Below are positions 1-10,717 of a stretch of DNA of 64,000 nt, one piece after another (within the stretch, counting starts at the first letter, position 1; every line of letters begins with the position of its first letter). The stretch comes from Mesostigma viride. Its lineage: Eukaryota; Streptophyta; Mesostigmatophyceae; Mesostigmatales; Mesostigmataceae. Where the stretch lies: the NCBI GenBank assembly GCA_009746045.1, contig RPFO01000231.1, positions 307,888 to 371,887 of the forward strand. The letters are read 5' to 3'. Under the pieces are notes generated by a model, which was not told the origin of the DNA, did not search any database, and saw only the letters and a list, made by a program, of their open reading frames with translations. Both the position numbers and the translations under genes were made by a program.

Positions 1-1995
1 ATGGATGGTGTGTGGGTGCTGGCACGCATGGATGGTGGTGGTGGTGCTGGCATGCATGGATAGGTGGGTGCTGGCATGCATGGATGGTGTGGTGGGTGGC
101 TGGCATGCATGGATGGTGTGGGGTGGCTGGCATGCTGATGGTGTGGTGGGTGCTGGCACGCATGGATGGTGGTGGTGGGGTGCTGGCACGATGGATGGTG
201 TGGGTGGCTGGCATGCATGGATGGTGGTGTGGGTGGCTGGCATGCATGGATGGTGGTGTGGGTGCTGGCATGCATGGATGGTGGTGGTGGGTGCTGGCAC
301 GCATGGATGGTGGTGTGGGTGGCTGGCATGCAGGATGGTGGTGGTGGGGTGGCTGGCATGCATGGATGGTGGTGGGGTGCTGGCACGCATGGATGGTGGT
401 GGTGGGTGCTGCATGCATGGATGATGGTGGTGGGGTGCTGGCATGCATGGATGTGGTGGTGGGTGGCTGCATGCATGGATTGGTGGTGGGTGGCTGCATG
501 CATGGATGGTGTGGTGGGGTGCTGCACGCATGGATGGTGGTGGTGCTGGCACGCATGGATGGTGGTTGGGTGCTGGCATGCATGGATGGTGGTGGGGTGC
601 TGGCACGCATGGATGGTGGTGGTGGGGTGCTGGCACGCATGGATGGTGGTGGTGGGTGGCTGGCATGCATGGATGGTGGTGGTGGGGTGCTGGCACGCAT
701 GGATGGTGGTGGTGGGTGCTGGCATGCATGGATGATGGTGGTGGGTGCTGGCATGCATGGTGGTGTGGGTGGCTGGCATGCATGGATGGTGGTGGGTGGC
801 TGGCATGCATGGATGGTGGTGGGTGCTGGCACGCATGATGGTGGTGGTGGGGTGCTGGCACGCAGGATGGTGGTGGTGGGGTGCTGGCATGCATGGATGG
901 TGTGGGGGTGCTGGCACGCATGGTGGTGGTGGGGTGCTGGCACGCATGGATGGTGGTGGTGGGTGCTGCATGCATGGATGGTGGTGGTGGGGTGCTGGCA
1001 CGCATGGATGGTGGTGGTGGTGCTGGCATGCATGGATGGTGGTGGTGGTGGCTGGCATGCATGGATGGTGGTGGTGGGTGGCTGGCACATGGATGGTGGT
1101 GGTGGGTGGCTGGCACGCATGGATGGTGGTGGTGGGTGGCTGGCATGCATGGATGGTGGTGGTGGGTGGCTGGCACGCATGGATGGTGGTGGTGGGGTGC
1201 TGGCACGCATGGATGGTGGTGGGTGCTGCACGCATGATGGTGGTGGTGGGTGGCTGGCATGCATGGATGGTGGTGGTTGCTGGCACGCATGGATGGTGGT
1301 GGGGTGCTGGCATGCATGGATGATGGTGGTGGGGTGCTGGCAGCATGGATGGTGGTGGTGGGTGGCTGGCATGCATGGATGATGGTGGTGGGGTGGCATG
1401 CATGGATGGTGGTGGTGGTGGCTGCATGATGGATGTGGTGGGTGGTGGCACGCATGGATTGGTGGTGGGTGGCTGGCACGCATGGATGGTGGTGGTGGGT
1501 GGCTGGCACGCATGGATGGTGGTGGTGGGTGGCTGGCACGCATGGATGATGGTGGTGGGTGGCTGGCACGCATGGATGGTGGTGGTGGGTGGCTGGCACG
1601 CATGGATGATGGTGGTGGGTGGCTGGCATGCATGGATGGTGTGGTGGTGCTGGCACGCATGGATGGTGGTGGTGGGTGCTGGCATGCATGGATGATGGTG
1701 GTGGGGTGCTGCATGCATGGATGGTGGTGGTGGGTGGCTGGCACGCATGGATGGTTGGTGGGGTGCTGGCATGCATGGATGGTGGTGGTGGGTGGCTGGC
1801 ACGCATGGATGGTGGTGGTGGGTGGCTGCACGCATGGATGGTGGTGGTGGGGTGCTGGCATGCATGGATGATGGTGGTGGGGTGCTGGCATGCATGGATG
1901 GTGGTGGTGGGTGGCTGGCACGCATGGATGGTGGTGGTGGTGGCTGGCACGCATGGATGATGGTGTGGGGTGCTGGCATGCATGGAGGTGGTGGT
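1..1995. repeat. 30-bp minisatellite array
   Basis: About 65 imperfect copies of a ~30-bp unit built from GGCTGGCACGCATGGATGG followed by a GGTGGT run. Copies alternate between GCACGCATGG and GCATGCATGG and often differ by 1-3 base indels in the G/T-rich part. All frames stay open for long distances on the + strand because the unit length is divisible by three and lacks stops; these open frames are not genes. The array runs off the left edge of the window. Confidence 0.95.
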
Positions 1996-1997
1996 GG

Positions 1998-2483
1998 ACA
2001 TATCGCTGGCTGAGACCAACACGAAAAAAGAAGCCATATCGCTGGCTGAGGACCAACACGAAAAAAGAAAACATATCGCTGGCTGACGACCAACACGAAA
2101 AAAGAAAACATATCGCTGGCTGACGACCAACACGAAAAAAAGAAAACATTTAGCTGGCTTAGGACCAACACGAAAAAAGAAAACATTTAGCTGGCAGAGG
2201 ACCAATACGAAAAAATACTCTGGTCGCTCGCTGAGGACCAACCCTTAAAAAGAAGCCGTGTCGCTGGCTGAGGACCAACACGAAAAAAGAAAAACATATT
2301 GCTGGCTGAGGACCAACCCTAAAAAAGAAGGCATATCGCTGGCTGAGGACCAACACGAAAAAAGAAGCCATGTCGCTGGCTGAGGACCAACCTTAAAAAG
2401 AAGGCATATCGCTGGCCGAGAACCAACCAGAAAAAAGAAGTCATGTCGCTGGCTGAGGACCAACACGAAAAAACAAGCCATAT
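1998..2483. repeat. ~36-bp satellite array
   Basis: About 13 tandem units, each with CATATCGCTGGCTGAGGAC followed by CAACACGAAAAAAGAA or a close variant. It directly abuts the 30-bp minisatellite on the left. It is interrupted at 2484 by the Copia-like element and resumes as one short partial unit at 9317-9340 after the 3' LTR, so the element inserted into the array. Confidence 0.92.
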
Positions 2484-3121
2484 AGTTAGCATATTGGTGA
2501 TGCAATATGCTAAGCATATCATACTTGAAGTGGCCTTTCCAACGCCGTGCTAAACGCCTCATTTGGACAAGGAACTTGAGAGTTATCAAGTCCCGAAGTA
2601 ATGCCGCCGGACGCACAGCAGTACCAGGACTAAGGACACGTGAGGGACAGGGCACGTGGCAGTGTTGGGTGAACCATCACAAGTTACGTGTCACAGGACC
2701 GACTGTCACTAGGAGGTACTGTGGTCAATATTGGTTGATGGTACCAAGAATGTCACGACTTCAGGACTGGCAGTCCTGCAGGCCTGGATGGACGGGTACT
2801 TGTCATGACGGATAAATCCAGAGCGTTCTGTCATTCATGGAAGGACAGACGTCCTGGATTGATGCAACCAAGGAAATTGACAGTGGCGGACCTGCCAAGG
2901 CGTGCAAGGCCTGGCAGCAATGGTGAGACCTAGAAAGGCTCGGACACAGCAGTGGCCAAGCGTCTTTTCCCAACACCGTCCGTGGGTACTGCCGCCTCAG
3001 GCTAGTGACCACAGGGTAGTGAGCAACTGTGGTAAAGGTTAAAAGCCGCTGGTTGAAACCATGGCTCCATTCATCACATCTTGGGAAGACCAGAAACTCA
3101 CTGATCCGCGTTCATCTAAAT
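2484..3121 (+). repeat. 5' LTR of Copia-like copy 1
   Basis: 638 bp, matching 8673-9316 end to end. It starts AGTTAGC and ends CTAAAT, an imperfect inverted terminus rather than the usual TG...CA. It contains the core TTTCCAACG...ACGCCTCATTTGG, also found in the LTRs of the second Copia-like element. Confidence 0.92.
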
Positions 3122-3134
3122 CGTATTACAGTCT
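3122..3134 (+). promoter_or_regulatory. Primer-binding-site-like motif
   Basis: CGTATTACAGTCT directly follows the 5' LTR. The other Copia-like element has CGTATTACAATCT at the same place (38534-38546, - strand), although the two elements are otherwise diverged here. Position and conservation suggest the minus-strand primer site. It does not match a common tRNA 3' end that I know, so an internal tRNA fragment, as in Drosophila copia, is possible. Confidence 0.5.
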
Positions 3135-3139
3135 GGTCG

Positions 3140-4173
3140 ACGGATATGTCGAATTCGGACTCTGAAGCTAGGACAAACACCTTTGCGCGTGCAGCAACGG
3201 TAGCGGCGTCCAGTCCAGTACCCGCAGGAGGGCACGAGGACTCGGAGGAAGTGCGCCGAAATATTCGTGCGGTGTCGGCGCCGGGCGAGTACGTCCGAGG
3301 AGCAGCCGAGCAGCTGCTGAGATTTCGCGAGGACCTCGCGGAAATCATCAGAAGGCTGCCAGCGTCTTGGCGGCTGGCCACACAAACGCATTCGCGTTTG
3401 AGCAGGTGGTCACTCTGCTTTTGCAGATAATTGCCATAAGCCTCGGGGGTGCCCGAGAGATAAACGACCTTGTAGCCAATCTCCGCCTTGGGGACGACTA
3501 CACCGGCGTGCCAAACGTGGTGCAGGTCGCCCGAGACAGGCGGGAGGCCATCGTTCGTGGCAGTACGCAGGCGTTGGTGGCAGAGTGCCAGAATCTGGCG
3601 CACTCCGTCTTAGAGTTGACCAGAGGCGCTGCTGATCGTGTCTTCATTACTCTTAATCCCTTCTCCATCTACACCAGTCGGATACTCCACATTCTCGCCG
3701 AGAGTTAAACCAGCTAAGTTTGACTGTCGACGTGGTTGGCGGTCGAGAGGTCTCAGCCGACGACGCCTTCTACGACTTCGTAGATCAGCCGGAAGGGCGG
3801 TAGTACAGCCGGCCCAGAGGCGTCACGAGGGCGACGGCTCTCAGGAGGGCCGTGAGCAGGCGCAGCGGGACGAGCTTAATCGCTACCACATTGACGACAA
3901 CGTTGGTTTAGGTGAGGCTCATTTGCTGAGGTGGGGCGTTCTCGCTGGATACGTGATTACGCGTATGGTTTGAGGCTTCCGGTGGTTATTAGGCCTGTGC
4001 CTACTCACGACGACCAGGGGCAGAATAACAATCAGGCCTCAGGCAACCAGAACAAGCAGGACAGCAAGGCCCCAGGGGAGGGTCTGGCAAGAGCAATGTT
4101 TTGCTTGTGGCAAGGAAGGTCACTGGAAAGGGATTGCCCAAACAAGAAGAAGGGGCAGTCTGATCAGAAGTGA
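3140..4173 (+). pseudogene. 5' ORF and gag region of Copia-like copy 1 (fossil)
   Basis: This region between the 5' LTR and pol is open only in pieces. Its first part (to about 3.7 kb) resembles the ~284-residue ORF that lies upstream of gag in the second Copia-like element. The end contains a lysine-rich stretch with C, W, G and C in the order of a nucleocapsid zinc knuckle. It would encode the capsid-forming protein. It is broken, with a handful of interruptions. Confidence 0.6.
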
Positions 4174-4735
4174 CTAGTGAAGCAGTCCCGTGTACATAGT
4201 GAGACACCCTGTGGGGACACAGCTTCACATGTAAATAAATCTGGGCAGGGTGCCACCTCTGATCAGCACCAGGGGTGTACTGATGTTCTCATTCCACAAG
4301 ATTGCATGCATGCTGCAGCACAACAATCCCCTCAACTGTCAACAGGTGGAGGGTCCCCAGACAGGGTTGGCTCTGGGAGCCTAGATGCTCTGCTGGGAGG
4401 GTCTGCTGGGTCCTCTGGATCCAAGATGCAGAAGGTGGATGTTGCGTCCTCACACGCAGGGCCCATCCAGGCGTCTTCCCAGGTGCGGGATCTGGCTAGG
4501 CAACTGAGCTACACGGATGCTGGACGCAGGCTGCACAATATCTTGGTCACACAGCCATGGCTGAGATGTTTGGTTGGAAGATTGGAGATGAGCCACTGAG
4601 GGAAGCATGCAGGGCTGCAGCTGAGCAATGTACTTGTAAGGAGAATGCTGCCAAGAAGCCAAGGTCCCATGCTAGGGAGCCTGCCAGGGAGAAGGGGGAC
4701 ATCCAGACGTCCAGCATATCAGGGGCTTATACATT

Positions 4736-7708
4736 TTGGTGGCAGTGGACAGATTTAGCAGGTACAGGCTGCTCCAGATTCTGCCAGATATGAAGGGGAA
4801 TACCCTGCTGCTGGGCTTGCAGACTCTCTTACCAGGCTTTGGGGTGTACAAGACAGTACAGGCTGATATTCAGTTTGAGTGCCTACTGTCACAGCAGGAG
4901 CAACTGCCATGCAAGCTGCTGGTCACGCCCAGGGAGAGCCATGGACAGCAAGGTGCTGTGGAGAGATCCATCAGGGAGGTCAAGACCGTAGTGCTGGCAG
5001 AACCTAAGGTGCCACTGGTAGCATCTGCTTTGGAGAGGGCAGTGTGGACCAGGCAGGTGGAAGAACAGTTGAACCTCAGAATAAACTACTATTATGACGG
5101 GGTGGCTGTCAATCCTGTAGCACTGCAGTTTGGAATGCTAGCCCAGGAAGTGGTCCAGGCTTGCTTGAGGAAAGCAGACAGGGTGTTTGCTCAGTTGAGA
5201 CGCAAGGATAGGGGCTGGAATGTGCTGAGGCCTCAGGTGGGGCTGAAGGTCAGAATGTGGAAGGAGCCATCAATGCAGGGCAAGAGGGGCAAGTGGCAGA
5301 ACGGGGTGGTGACCTGTGTGGAAGATGCCAATCGTTCCTGCCTTGTGGCCTTGGAGAGTAATCCCAGGCATGTTTACAGGTTGAGCTGGGCCAACGTCAA
5401 GGAACGCAAGCCACATGCAATCTGGCCTGCAGACGGGCCTGGACCCCAGTGTTGGCTGGAGGGCCAGGTTAAGGACCAGGTAGTTGATGTGCCTGTCACT
5501 GACGTGGGAGGTGGCTATCCCTCTGATGATGATGAGGTGCAGGAGGCAACTGCATCACCTGTGGTGGAGCCAACGGGGGCTGGGCCTGCACCAGGGTCCA
5601 AGAGGCCACTCATGGCAGACATTGTCCGGTCGCTCATGTTCAACAAGCACAAGGATCCCAAGGTATCTAAGTTGACTGAATGGGGTTCTTGCTGGGCTGC
5701 TACCCTAGAAGTGGATACTAACTCAGAGGTGTCTATCATCAGGGTGGAGGATGCTCAGGGCCTGAAGGTGAATAAGGCTGGCTGCAGGGCAGTGAGTGAC
5801 TTTACGGGCACTGTAACAATGAAGATCCTAGGGGAAGTGACTGTGCCTATCCTGGGTGTCCCCACTGCGTTCTGTGTGGTGGAAGGGTACCAGGGGCCTG
5901 CCATTTTGGGCCAGAATTTCTTGTGCATGCCAGGAGTGACTCTGTCAGCAGATGAGCTTGCACTAGAAGGTCATGGCAGTTTGCCCCTCCAGAGATATCA
6001 CTACTCCAAGGGTCTAGCTGTGGCAGTCAAGGCTGTGAAGGGGCAGCAGAGTGTGGGGCCTGAAGGCAAGGAGCCCATTGCTGAGGACTTGTTGATCATC
6101 CCAACCACCCTAGATCCACGGGACTTGGGGGTGCACAAGTACCAGATTGCTGGTCACAGTCCTATTTCCTGGCACCAGTTGGTAGAGTTGATGCAAAGCC
6201 CCAAGATGGCTAAGGCATGGATTCTAGGGTTTGTCTCCAGTGGGCATGACTGGATAGTGTCTAACTGTGCTGAGCCTGTGGATGAGTTGCCCAGGGAGCA
6301 CCAGTTGCTAAGGCTCTTGTTTGTGCTCAAGCTGAAGGAGATAGACGGTGTGCAGGTGCCACATGTGAGGCCAGTTGTGACTGAGTACCATGGCACGGGG
6401 GAGCTGACAGATGAGGAGTTGTATACGCCTGGGATGCTGCATGATACCTGGAGGATTGTTCTGTGTATATATCTGTCTTTCCTGGTCAAGGGCATTGCGT
6501 ACAGCTCTGTGCTGATTGATTTCAAGAGGGCTTTTCTTAAAGGTGATGTGGAGCAGGCCAAGGAGACGTGGCGTGATATCCCTCCCTTCTTTGTAACAGT
6601 GCCCAAGGTGTGGAGAGCAGAGATCAAGTCAAAATATCTCAGAATACTCAAGGGTTTGGAGGGTCTCAGGTCCAGCCCTATCATCTGGAGAAAGAGCCTG
6701 GAAAAGTTTCTGAAAACTCACTGTGGCTTTACTGTGTCTCCAGTTGATCCTTGCTTGTTCCAGAGTACTCATGAAGGGTTGCCTGTGTTTGCATCTCTGC
6801 ATGGAGATGACCTGCACCTTCTAGGACCTCCTGAGTGGGTGGATTCAGTACTGTCCAAGATCCAGAAGAGGTTTGAGTTAGGAAAGGTCCAGCACATGAA
6901 ACAGGATGAGCCCATGGTGTTTTGTGGAATGCAGGCCACGCTGATCAAGAGGGCAGGTACTTGGTTTATCAAGATGGAGGGTGGCAACAACTATCCTCAG
7001 CAGATCATTGATGCCCTCCAGCAGCCCATTACCCAGGCCAGGTGTGCCACAATCAGGGGAATGTTGGCTTGGCTAGCTAGCATTTGTGCCCCAGATTTGT
7101 TGGTGCTGAGTAGGCTCACAGATGCTCAGCTGGTTGAGGTAGGGGCAGAGCAGGTGGTTGAGTCTGTCAGGAGCTCACCTCCACTCATACTGACAGCTGT
7201 GGACTTGTACAAACCAATCAACATGGTGCTTTTTGTGGACAGTTCCATGGACAGCAGGAAGGTGACGGATGTCAGGGGTAGGGCAGCAGCACTCATTACA
7301 CTACAACAGGAGCACACTTCTCTGGTCAGCTGGTACAGTAGGTTACAGAACAGGGTGACGCCCAGCAGTGACATTGCTGAGTGTAGGGCAATATGTGAGG
7401 GGCTACACACTGCTCTTTACCTCAGGGAGTTATTCTACCAGCTCTGTCAGGTAGCTTCCTGTAGCTTGCAGCTGCACACACTGGTCAAGACAGACAGCAT
7501 GGGCATGGTGCAGTTTGTGCACAGACAGCTCGCCAGGAGCAGGGATCTGGATTATTTGTTGCTGAAGGAGATGTCTTACCTTGCTCATCTTGAACATGTG
7601 CCTGGTGTTGACAACCCAGCAGACGCCCTCACCAAGCTGGAGAGCAAGGCTGAGCTGCAATACCCTGTGCTCAAAGGGCTCATGTACCCCTTTTCTGGTG
7701 GGACGTGA
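4736..7708 (+). CDS. Pol of Copia-like copy 1: integrase, protease, RT, RNase H
   Basis: An open stretch of 990 residues. The integrase core has VAVDRF, QADIQF and GQQGAVER, the spaced D, D and E signatures. Around residues 320-400 lies a retropepsin-like domain with EVDTNSEVSII, then ILGQNFL. RT follows with LIDFKRAFLKGD, GLRSSPIIW and ASLHGDDLHLL; the catalytic pair is in an HGDD context rather than YVDD. RNase H follows with FVDSSMDS, AECRAICEG and VKTDSMGM, ending in PGVDNPADALTKL, typical of Copia RNase H. Protease normally precedes integrase in Copia, so the order is unusual; the second element agrees. The upstream HHCC part of integrase lies just before this stretch. Confidence 0.9.
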   Translation: MVAVDRFSRYRLLQILPDMKGNTLLLGLQTLLPGFGVYKTVQADIQFECLLSQQEQLPCKLLVTPRESHGQQGAVERSIREVKTVVLAEPKVPLVASALERAVWTRQVEEQLNLRINYYYDGVAVNPVALQFGMLAQEVVQACLRKADRVFAQLRRKDRGWNVLRPQVGLKVRMWKEPSMQGKRGKWQNGVVTCVEDANRSCLVALESNPRHVYRLSWANVKERKPHAIWPADGPGPQCWLEGQVKDQVVDVPVTDVGGGYPSDDDEVQEATASPVVEPTGAGPAPGSKRPLMADIVRSLMFNKHKDPKVSKLTEWGSCWAATLEVDTNSEVSIIRVEDAQGLKVNKAGCRAVSDFTGTVTMKILGEVTVPILGVPTAFCVVEGYQGPAILGQNFLCMPGVTLSADELALEGHGSLPLQRYHYSKGLAVAVKAVKGQQSVGPEGKEPIAEDLLIIPTTLDPRDLGVHKYQIAGHSPISWHQLVELMQSPKMAKAWILGFVSSGHDWIVSNCAEPVDELPREHQLLRLLFVLKLKEIDGVQVPHVRPVVTEYHGTGELTDEELYTPGMLHDTWRIVLCIYLSFLVKGIAYSSVLIDFKRAFLKGDVEQAKETWRDIPPFFVTVPKVWRAEIKSKYLRILKGLEGLRSSPIIWRKSLEKFLKTHCGFTVSPVDPCLFQSTHEGLPVFASLHGDDLHLLGPPEWVDSVLSKIQKRFELGKVQHMKQDEPMVFCGMQATLIKRAGTWFIKMEGGNNYPQQIIDALQQPITQARCATIRGMLAWLASICAPDLLVLSRLTDAQLVEVGAEQVVESVRSSPPLILTAVDLYKPINMVLFVDSSMDSRKVTDVRGRAAALITLQQEHTSLVSWYSRLQNRVTPSSDIAECRAICEGLHTALYLRELFYQLCQVASCSLQLHTLVKTDSMGMVQFVHRQLARSRDLDYLLLKEMSYLAHLEHVPGVDNPADALTKLESKAELQYPVLKGLMYPFSGGT

Positions 7709-8672
7709 AGTCCAGCCTTTGCCAGTTGGTGGCTGACCAGTGCTGTTGTCCCCAGGGGGGAGGGCAACAGGTAGCCTACCTGTCACCATGCAGGTAGAAG
7801 GCTCAACAGGAGCAAGCTCTTCCTGTAAAGGATTAGCACAGTGGGATGCCTTTGGCCTCGGGCAGTTAGGCCATGACAGGGCAGGCCATGTTGAGAGTTC
7901 TTCCAGGTTGTTTGTACATATCTCTCTTGTTTAGTTTTCTTTAGCTGTGAATAAGTGACAACCTTGGATACTATGGTGTTGTAACCTGACAGTTGGGCCT
8001 TGCTGGTGCAGGCTGGTCCACTGGGAACACTCAGCATTGGTTTGGTGGATATTCTATAATAAAACATAATCATGTTGTATGCCAATCTCTCTTGTTGTCT
8101 GTCATGTGACCAGGTTAAGTTTAACCTGGGGATTATGGGGTAGGGTTCGATTCCCTAGTTGAGCCACAGCCTGGTATGTATGACTCCTGGGCTTTAACAC
8201 CCAGTGATGACATGGGCTCCCCATCAAGCAGTGGCACAGTGGTGTTGAAGTGGTTTCCATTGGTGAACATTTGGATGGATGATGCCTGGAACGCTCGGGG
8301 CGGGCGCCATGAAACGGGCGCCAGTGATAACTGGGAAGACCAGGAACTCACTGTAATACGTTTCCTGTAGTCAGGGCCTCTCATTCAGATATCCAGGACA
8401 TGTTGCCTAAGGAATATTCAATATCCTCCTTTAAGCCCAAGCCAAGGTACAGTTGCAAAAGAAAGGGTTGGGGATGACCTGCAGGTCAAGTTAATGATCA
8501 GATGGCAGGGTTGAACCATAGATCCCTAAAAGAGGATACCATTAAGGTGGCAAAAGGGGTGCTCATGAGGCTTATTATAAGTCCAGGGTAACCAGGTGTC
8601 CATTTCACAAGGCAGCAAGGAATGGGTTGGTCATGGTGTGAAGCTTGCAGCTCCAAAACAAGAAAGGGTTGG
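7709..8672 (+). other. 3' noncoding region and polypurine tract of Copia-like copy 1
   Basis: About 960 bp without a supported gene. It contains GGGTTCGATTCCCT (8143-8156), which resembles a tRNA T-arm or B box, then two GGGCGCC boxes 8 bp apart (8302-8322), and ends in AGAAAGGGTTGG directly before the 3' LTR. All three occur in the same order in the second Copia-like element (32597-32610, 32432-32452 and next to 31943, - strand). That suggests a conserved functional 3' region. Confidence 0.65.
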
Positions 8673-9316
8673 AGTTAGCATATTGGTGATGCAATATGCT
8701 AAGCATATCATACTTGAAGTGGCCTTTCCAACGCCGTGCTAAACGCCTCATTTGGACAAGGAACTTGAGAGTTATCAAGTCCCGAAGTAATGCCGCCGGA
8801 CGCTACAGCAGTACCAGGACTAAGGACACGTGAGGGACAGGGCACGTGGCAGTGTTGGGTGAACCATCACAAGTTACGTGTCACAGGACCGACTGTCACT
8901 AGGAGGTACTGTGGTCAATATTGGTTGATGGTACCAAGAATGTCACAGGACTTCAGGACTGGCAGTCCTGCAGGCCTGGGATGGACGGGTACTTGTCATG
9001 ACGGATAAATCCAGAGCGTTACTGTCATTCATGGAAGGACAGACGTCCTGGATTGATGCAACCAAGGAAATTGACAGTGGCGGACCTGCCAAGGCGTGCA
9101 AGGCCTGGCAGCAATGGTGAGACCTAGAAAGGCTCGGACACAGCAGTGGCCAAGCGTCTTTTCCCAACACCGTCCGTGGGTACTGCCGCCTCAGGCTAGT
9201 GACCACAGGGTAGTGAGGCAACTGTGGTAAAGGTTAAAAGCCGCTGGTTGAAACCATGGCTCCATTCATCACATCTTGGGAAGACCAGAAACTCACTGAT
9301 CCGCGTTCATCTAAAT
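8673..9316 (+). repeat. 3' LTR of Copia-like copy 1
   Basis: 644 bp, the partner of 2484-3121. The 6-bp length difference is fully accounted for by small indels; no substitutions were seen by eye. It is followed by target duplication CATAT at 9317-9321 and by resumed satellite sequence. Confidence 0.92.
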
Positions 9317-9321
9317 CATAT

Positions 9322-10717
9322 CGCTGGCTGAGGACTACAAAAGGGCATCATAGACGCCACCCTGCTCGCGCGAGTAAGTAGGGGTTCGTTGCACATTTAC
9401 CTGCACGCATAAATCAGGAAGGGGGAAAAACGGCATTGAACAGGACCACGATTAGAATTGGGCTAGCTATAAACTAACCGGACCATTTGAAGGCATAGCA
9501 ACAAACATCACGCTCGACATCAAAAAAGACTGCGCTGTTGATGCACCTTTTTCATTATGGCGGCGAGTTGAGGCGGCAGATTCCTCACCATCTTCAGCTA
9601 GGCAGCGATGATTATTACAGAAAACAGCTATGGCGGCAGCAGTGGTGGTGCGGTTTTCGAAACCCAACAGCTGTTGTGACCGATCGTCCGTGGAGCGACC
9701 CCTGTCAACGGCCCAGCGTAACCGGCGTTCAGGACGGAAAACGTGGCATGCTCGCCATTCGGCCAACGAGGCGAAACGCGGCGCTAGATTATTCTTATTG
9801 ACAAACCGCGCATGCGGATTGGACGACTCACAATGTGACGTAATCCAAGCGTCGGTCTTCACGGTCCCGCAGGTATAAAAAGGAACAACACGCAGCCAAT
9901 TTGACGCTACAATCGGGATGTTTGGATTCGGGCGTCACCATGCTGCCGTGGATAACGACGTCCGCGGTTCGATTCTAGCGTGAGCCCGGTGCTTTTTTGC
10001 ACGTCGTCTGAGAGATCATCTGTCATATTACCACCAGTCGTCACTCTGCAAAGCGACGTGCCTACTGCCACGTGGTATGGCAAAAATTTCGAATGCAGAA
10101 CTTTTGGGGTATACAAATAAATATATTAATGAATCGGGTATAGTAAATGTATGGGGATATATACTAACATGCTAGCCAATATATTTATACTTTCTGCTGT
10201 CCATATGCTTATTATTATGATTATTGTTATGAATATGATATATGTTCTTTCTAATATTTGTTAAATATATTTTCCTATTTACTGCTAACTTACTGTACTA
10301 GTTTTTTATATAAATGACTAGTACTAGATAGATTAATGCCATGAATACAAATTTAAAATATAGATTAAATTTTATGACAATATTACATATATTTATGGAC
10401 ATCACTCTTTTTTTCATACAATAAGTAGAAAATATTTAGTATTAGAGATAGCTAGTCTGTCCAGTTCATATTTCTTCTATCTAAACAATAATGATTGTAA
10501 TAGAAATAGTACTAAATACTAATTAAAACTATATAAATACCAATAAATACTTTCCATATTTCTGCTACATAATTAAACAATAATGATTAAAACAATTATG
10601 TTCAATATTCAATTTCATTTAGTAGAATCTTAAATAATTCCATGAATTAATTCACGTATTTTCCTGTCTTGGTGTGATCATCCAGGTACCTCGGCAACGA
10701 CACGACACGCCTGAAAA
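9322..10717. other. Intergenic stretch, no supported gene
   Basis: About 1.4 kb. Open frames on both strands between 9.47 and 9.88 kb match nothing I recognise. TATAAAAAGG lies at about 9873 with CCAAT about 20 bp downstream, so a promoter is possible, but the next + strand frame is only 21 codons (9918-9983). 10120-10640 is very AT-rich. Confidence 0.5.

Larger units (their letters stand above)
2484..9316 (+). mobile_element. Copia-like LTR retroelement, copy 1
   Basis: A 6.8-kb LTR element on the + strand flanked by the 5-bp target duplication CATAT (2479-2483 and 9317-9321). Parts in order: 5' LTR, a primer-site-like motif just inside the LTR, a 5' open region plus gag with a zinc-knuckle-like segment, then integrase, retropepsin-like protease, reverse transcriptase, RNase H, a ~1 kb noncoding 3' region, polypurine tract and 3' LTR. 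RT and RNase H signatures place it in the Copia superfamily. The LTRs show about five small indels and no substitution that I could see, so it is young. The pol half looks whole; the gag half looks broken in a few places. It is related to the element at 31330-39162. Confidence 0.9.

Noticed and set aside
5-2013. Long + strand open frames rich in Trp, His, Met and Gly
   Set aside because: They are translations of a 30-bp repeat without stop codons, present in all three frames.
6154-6684. - strand open frames opposite pol of Copia-like copy 1
   Set aside because: Shadows of the integrase-RT coding sequence; they carry no motif of their own.
9918-9985. tRNA gene suggested by GCGGTTCGATTCTAGCG
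   Set aside because: The putative T-arm does not pair and no acceptor stem or anticodon arm can be formed around it.
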